This document shows, one piece after another, positions 60,493 to 64,000 of a stretch of 64,000 nt of DNA. Both the position numbers and the translations under genes were made by a program. Position 1 is the first letter of the stretch. Every line of letters starts with the position of its first letter. The stretch comes from Bacteroidota bacterium (GTDB lineage Bacteria > Bacteroidota > Bacteroidia > Bacteroidales > Paludibacteraceae): contig JAEWUM010000030.1 in assembly GCA_023459355.1 (NCBI GenBank), forward strand, positions 28,029 to 92,028, given 5' to 3'. Under the pieces are notes generated by a model. That model did not search any database. It was not told the origin of the DNA and saw only the letters and a list, made by a program, of their open reading frames with translations.

Positions 60493-61272
60493 CTATTCTT
60501 TCAATAACCAATCAATAACATTTATTTTTTGTATCCCTTTATAGGTTATTTCCGGTTCAACATCAGTTGTCAGTAAAATCCGACGGTTAAAATCCCGTAT
60601 CAATTCAAATGGTCTTATTTCGCGTTCAAAGGTGCTTTGTTCTTTTGTGCTCCACGCTACTTGAATATATTCTTGTTCACCATTGGTTTTGCGCACAACA
60701 AAATCAATCTCAGTATTGTTTGCCTTACCAATATTGATTTGATAACCACGTCTCAATAATTCCAGATATACGATATTTTCTAAATTATGTCCTAAATCCG
60801 GATTGATAGTATCTCCAAGAAAATGCTTCTTCAGACCTAAATCTACTGAATAATACTTTTCTTGTGTCATTAAAAGCCCTTTGCCACGCAAGTCGTATCG
60901 TTTGACTTTGTAAAACAGGTGTGCCTCTACTAAAGCGTTAATGTAATTGTCAACAGTATTGTGAGAAATTGAGAGTTTGTTGATTGTTTTTAATGTGTTT
61001 GTTATTTTCTTTGGTGAAATGACGGACCCGATTGAATCGAAAAGGAACGCAGTTGTTTTATAAAAATGCTCTTCGTTCCGCCAGTTGTTACGTCCCAAAA
61101 CATCTTTCTTAATTATGTTTTGTATCACATTTTCAATATAACCTTTAACAGCACTATCAGGTAGTTCAAAGATTCCGGGCATACCTCCTGAGTCAATATA
61201 TCGTGCAAACAATAAATCAGTTCGGGAAATATCATCTTGTGTCAATAAAAACTCTTTAAATGATTTTTTCGA
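60493..61272 (-). pseudogene. 5'-truncated AAA_14/DUF4143 ATPase
   Basis: About 259 codons of the C-terminal half of an AAA_14-DUF4143 protein (normally ~380-430 residues): LLFARYIDSGGMPGIFEL, VIQNIIKKDVLGR, a DUF4143 winged-helix part and the final nuclease-like region with LENIVYLELLRRGYQINIGKANNTEIDFVV and EYIQVAW. The N-terminal P-loop ATPase domain is missing. The frame can be followed upstream through SFKEFLLTQDD, the normal junction of this family, until a TGA at 61273-61275, so the first ~150 residues were lost by deletion. Translation from the TTG at 61245 is possible but would give no ATPase. No partner gene is visible. Confidence 0.75.
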
Positions 61273-61461
61273 TCAATTGGCTTCATTGTTGTGATTATTT
61301 AGACCAAAGTGTGTGTTTTGAGAAAGTTTGGTCTACAAAGTTAAGGTAATATATGAAATAAAACAATAAAAATTGAAAAGATTAATGACGATTTGAAATT
61401 AATATCTATTTAAAAGCATTATATCCATTAAGAGTTAGACTTAAACATAAATATAAAATGT

Positions 61462-61503
61462 ATAAAAAGAGGACTTTCCACTCAAAAAAAGTGAAAAGTC
61501 CTC
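61462..61503 (-). terminator. Terminator of tRNA-Met
   Basis: GAGGACTTTCCAC (61469-61481) pairs with GTGAAAAGTCCTC (61491-61503), one mismatch, 9-base loop. On the minus strand it is followed by a T run and lies just after the tRNA 3' end. Confidence 0.75.
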
Positions 61504-61508
61504 GACAG

Positions 61509-61582
61509 TAGCGGGAACGAGAGTTGAACTCGTGACCTCCGGGTTATGAATCCGACGCTCTAACCATCTGAGCTATCCCGCC
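61509..61582 (-). tRNA. tRNA-Met (CAU)
   Basis: The reverse strand folds as a 74-nt cloverleaf: acceptor GGCGGGA/TCCCGCT with a G:U first pair, anticodon loop TTCATAA (CAT), T arm with GAGTTCAACTCTC, discriminator A, no encoded CCA. The strict initiator features (C1-A72 mismatch, three G-C pairs) are absent, so it is most likely an elongator tRNA-Met; a lysidine-modified tRNA-Ile (CAU) cannot be excluded from the sequence alone. A TATCTTTG -7 box lies upstream on the minus strand (61600-61607). Confidence 0.9.
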
Positions 61583-61739
61583 CTGAAATTTTGCGAGTGC
61601 AAAGATAACTAAATTTTTTAATGCGCCAATAAGTAACCCGGATATTGTGCCGTTTTTTTTAGTCTCCGGTCTCCGGTCTGTCATTGCGAGGAGTTCACGA
61701 TGTGACAACCTCATATATGTCTGCATATGGCCATTTAAC

Positions 61740-61798
61740 CTTCCGTTTTCCGCTTTCTGCTTTCCGCTATTCGCTATTCACTATTCGCTATTCGCTAT
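61740..61798. repeat. TATTCGC / TTCCGCT repeat patch after the prolyl oligopeptidase gene
   Basis: On the minus strand, the stop codon TGA is the start of TGAATAGCGAATAGCGAATAG and similar words, which then pass into GGAAAGC words. The same order is seen after gcvH (20809-20867). The other bases between tRNA-Met and this patch (61583-61740) hold the tRNA promoter and a copy of GTCATTGCGAGGAGTTCAC. Confidence 0.75.
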
Positions 61799-63904
61799 TC
61801 AGTATCTCATGTCAAGATTATCCATCACAAACGCCCACACATCCGTTTGCGCATCGATGATTTTGCCGATGGGTTTTCCGGCTCCGTGTCCGGCTTTTAC
61901 GTCGATGCGGATGAGTGTCGGGTTTTTGCCCGAATTGGCTGCCTGCAAGGTCGCTGCAAACTTGAATGAATGGGCAGGCACCACCCGGTCGTCGTGATCG
62001 CCGGTGGTAACTAAGGTGGCAGGATAATCCGTTCCTTTTGTCAGGTTGTGCAGGGGTGAATAGCCCAGCAGGTATTCGAACATCTCCTTGCTTTCTTCGG
62101 AGGTGCCATAATCGGTTGCCCAGGCCCAGCCGATGGTGAACTTCTGGTAACGCAGCATGTCGAGTACGCCCACCTCCGGGATGGCCACCGCGAATAAGTC
62201 GGGGCGTTGTGTCAGGGCTGCACCGACTAATAAACCACCGTTTGAACCGCCATTGATAGCTAATTTTCTCGGATTGGTGTATTTCTCTGCGATCAGGTAT
62301 TCGGCTGCTGCAATGAAATCATCGAATACGTTTTGTTTCTGCATTTTGGTGCCTGCTTTGTGCCATGTCTCCCCGTATTCGCCACCGCCCCGCAAATTGG
62401 CAATGGCATAGATGCCACCTTTTTCGAGGAACGGGATGCGGGTAATGCTGAAAGAAGGCAACAGACTGATGTTGAAACCTCCGTAACCATACAACATCAC
62501 CGGGTTTTTGCCGTTACGTTTCATGCCTTTTTTATAGGTAATGCTCATGGGGACTTTCGTTCCATCTTTGGAAGTGTAGAACACCTGTTCGCTCACGTAA
62601 TCATCCGAGTTGAATGAAACTTCAGATTTGCGGAAGAGTGCTGCTTTGTTTTCAGCCACATCGTACCGGTAAATGGTAGGAGGGAAGGTGTAGGAAGTAA
62701 AGGTGTAGAACGCTTCGTTTTCGTCCATGTTACCTGAAATACCTACCGTTCCGATGGTGGGCAGTTCGACTTCAAATAATTTCTTTCCTTCCGTATCATA
62801 AGCATATAAATGATGTGATGCATCCTGCAAATAATTCAGGAATAATTTTCCGCCGATGATGGAGGCCGATTCCAGCACGTTTTCTGTTTCCGGTATCAGG
62901 GTTTGCCAGTTTTCGAGTTGCGGTTTGGCCGGGTCGAAAACCATGAGTTGCTGATTCGGTGCTTTGTAATTGGTGAGAACATAAACTTTACCCTGATAAT
63001 GGTCGATGATGCTGAAGTCAGACTCAAAGCCCGGAGCTATCAATACGGGTTTGGTATTGGTTTTTGTCAGGTCTTTCATCAGCAAGGAATTGCCTGAAGT
63101 GGATTCGTTTTCTATTATAAAAAGGTATTTCTCGTCTTCAGTTACACCAGCACCACAATTCCTGAGCGCAAATTGTTTGTTTTCGAAGATAATTTGATCT
63201 TTGTCCTGTGTTTGACCGAGTTGATGGTAAAACACCTTGTGGTACTCGTTTTTGTTGGAATACTCTTTTCCTGCTTCAGGTTTGCTGTAAGCTGAATAAT
63301 AGAATCCATCGGCTTGCCAGGAAATGCCTGAAAACTTCACCCATTCGATGTGGTCCGGAAGTAATTGGCGGGTAGCTACATCCATCACGAATATCTCGTT
63401 CCAGTCAGATCCGCTTTTGGAAATGCTGTAGGCCAAATATTTACCGTCTTTCGAGAAAGCGGCCTGCGATAACGCGACGGTACCGTCTGCCGACAGCTTA
63501 TTTGGGTCAAGTAACACTTTTGGATCGGCGGTTAAAGAGTCGAGTTCGTACAACACACTCTGGTTCTGCAAGCCATCGTTTTTATAGAAATAATACTTGT
63601 TGTTTACTTTTTTCGGAGACCCGTATTTCGGGTAATTCATCAGCTCGGTGAATCTTTCTTTCAATTTGTTTCTGAAAGGAATTTGCTCCAGATAGTTATA
63701 TGTAATCTTATTCTGAGCAATTACCCAGGCCTCTGTTTCAGCCGAGCGATCATCCTCGAGCCAGCGATAAGGATCCGGAACCAATGTTCCCCAGTAATTA
63801 TCTACTATGGTATCTTTCCTTGTTTCAGGATATACTATGTTCGTTCTGTTCGTGCAACTGTGCATGATCAATAATAAAATTGTTAATTTGATGATCGTTT
63901 TCAT
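61799..63904 (-). CDS. Prolyl oligopeptidase (S9A), lipoprotein
   Basis: A 701-residue S9A peptidase. The N terminus has a lipoprotein signal (LLLIMHSC, Cys17), so it is anchored in the periplasm. The beta-propeller domain covers about 70-420, beginning after DPYRWLEDDRSAETEAWV, a family signature. The alpha/beta-hydrolase part has the catalytic Ser in NGGSNGGLL (about 549-557), Asp in TTGDHDDRVVP (about 638) and His in VKAGHGAGKP (about 674), and NLRGGGEYG near 504-512. It cleaves short peptides after proline. It stands alone; a 22-bp tandem repeat lies 28 bp upstream of its start. The stop codon lies within an AATAGCG repeat. Confidence 0.95.
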   Translation of the reverse strand: MKTIIKLTILLLIMHSCTNRTNIVYPETRKDTIVDNYWGTLVPDPYRWLEDDRSAETEAWVIAQNKITYNYLEQIPFRNKLKERFTELMNYPKYGSPKKVNNKYYFYKNDGLQNQSVLYELDSLTADPKVLLDPNKLSADGTVALSQAAFSKDGKYLAYSISKSGSDWNEIFVMDVATRQLLPDHIEWVKFSGISWQADGFYYSAYSKPEAGKEYSNKNEYHKVFYHQLGQTQDKDQIIFENKQFALRNCGAGVTEDEKYLFIIENESTSGNSLLMKDLTKTNTKPVLIAPGFESDFSIIDHYQGKVYVLTNYKAPNQQLMVFDPAKPQLENWQTLIPETENVLESASIIGGKLFLNYLQDASHHLYAYDTEGKKLFEVELPTIGTVGISGNMDENEAFYTFTSYTFPPTIYRYDVAENKAALFRKSEVSFNSDDYVSEQVFYTSKDGTKVPMSITYKKGMKRNGKNPVMLYGYGGFNISLLPSFSITRIPFLEKGGIYAIANLRGGGEYGETWHKAGTKMQKQNVFDDFIAAAEYLIAEKYTNPRKLAINGGSNGGLLVGAALTQRPDLFAVAIPEVGVLDMLRYQKFTIGWAWATDYGTSEESKEMFEYLLGYSPLHNLTKGTDYPATLVTTGDHDDRVVPAHSFKFAATLQAANSGKNPTLIRIDVKAGHGAGKPIGKIIDAQTDVWAFVMDNLDMRY

Positions 63905-63931
63905 GATTTTTTATGTTTAATTGGTTGTAGT

Positions 63932-64000
63932 GACGCACGGGATATTTTGTAGGGTCTCACGGGATATGTTGTTGGGACGCACGGGATATGTTGTTGGGAC
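63932..64000. repeat. 22-bp tandem repeat running off the right edge
   Basis: Units at 63932-63953, 63954-63975 and 63976-63997 read GACGCACGGGATATGTTGTT plus GG with a few changes; a fourth begins at 63998. The word GACGCAC is shared with the hairpin and tandem array at 40147-40345. It lies directly upstream of the prolyl oligopeptidase gene (minus strand). Confidence 0.85.

Noticed and set aside
61544..61726. Minus-strand frame ending GGIAQMVRASDS
   Set aside because: False translation across tRNA-Met and its promoter.

Overview
The window is a stretch of a Bacteroidales-type (Bacteroidota) chromosome. The evidence is the gene content (sodium-pumping methylmalonyl-CoA decarboxylase with mce and meaB, paired rhomboids, an exbB-exbD-tonB-pdxJ // nadK-murI block, a CzcA-TolC fusion) and the promoters, which repeatedly show the Bacteroidota form TTTG/TTG - about 19 bp - TAnnTTTG. 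Genus cannot be fixed from the sequence alone.

Positions 1-16864 are a defence island: a type I BREX operon (brxC C-terminal part, an AlbA_2/ATPase accessory gene, pglX, pglZ, brxL). An AT-rich accessory cassette sits between pglX and pglZ. It holds a PIN-domain protein, a Gabija-like pair (OLD-type ATPase/TOPRIM nuclease plus UvrD-like helicase, ATGA overlap) and an unrecognised protein with class III nucleotide-cyclase-like motifs. The island ends against the 3' end of a tRNA-Asp gene. brxA, brxB and the start of brxC lie off the left edge. The AlbA_2 gene carries five 11-bp tandem repeats, a possible phase-variation switch.

Positions 16900-48990 are mostly core genes: two thioredoxin-fold proteins, pgk, purE, gcvH, a membrane-anchored EEP hydrolase, two rhomboids, HU, yaaA, a DUF1573 protein, meaB, a DJ-1 protein, tonB/exbD/exbB, pdxJ, nadK, murI, an AraC regulator with a membrane domain, an MBL hydrolase, dapB, a lipid-A-type acyltransferase with a glycosyltransferase, a PIF1/RecD-like helicase, the methylmalonyl-CoA decarboxylase operon, a DEAD-box helicase, a cation/proton antiporter, a HepT/MntA toxin-antitoxin pair and a small barrel protein.

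Positions 49133-59821 form an efflux region: a CzcA-type RND pump fused to its TolC-like outer-membrane factor, its lipoprotein adaptor, a TetR regulator, and an MMPL exporter with a LolA-like periplasmic protein and an outer-membrane barrel. Positions 59950-64000 hold decayed genes (a DsrE-like gene with one nonsense codon, a 5'-truncated DUF4143 ATPase), tRNA-Met and a prolyl oligopeptidase.

The intergenic DNA is unusually rich in repeats. There is a 212-bp element with 30-bp terminal inverted repeats in two opposite copies plus a degenerate short one, with a compensatory base-pair change in its central hairpin. There is a perfect 43-bp inverted repeat after HU, 29-30 bp and 22-bp tandem arrays upstream of two genes, and an AATAGCGAATAG-type family that sits on stop codons and supplies the same C-terminal residues to two unrelated proteins.
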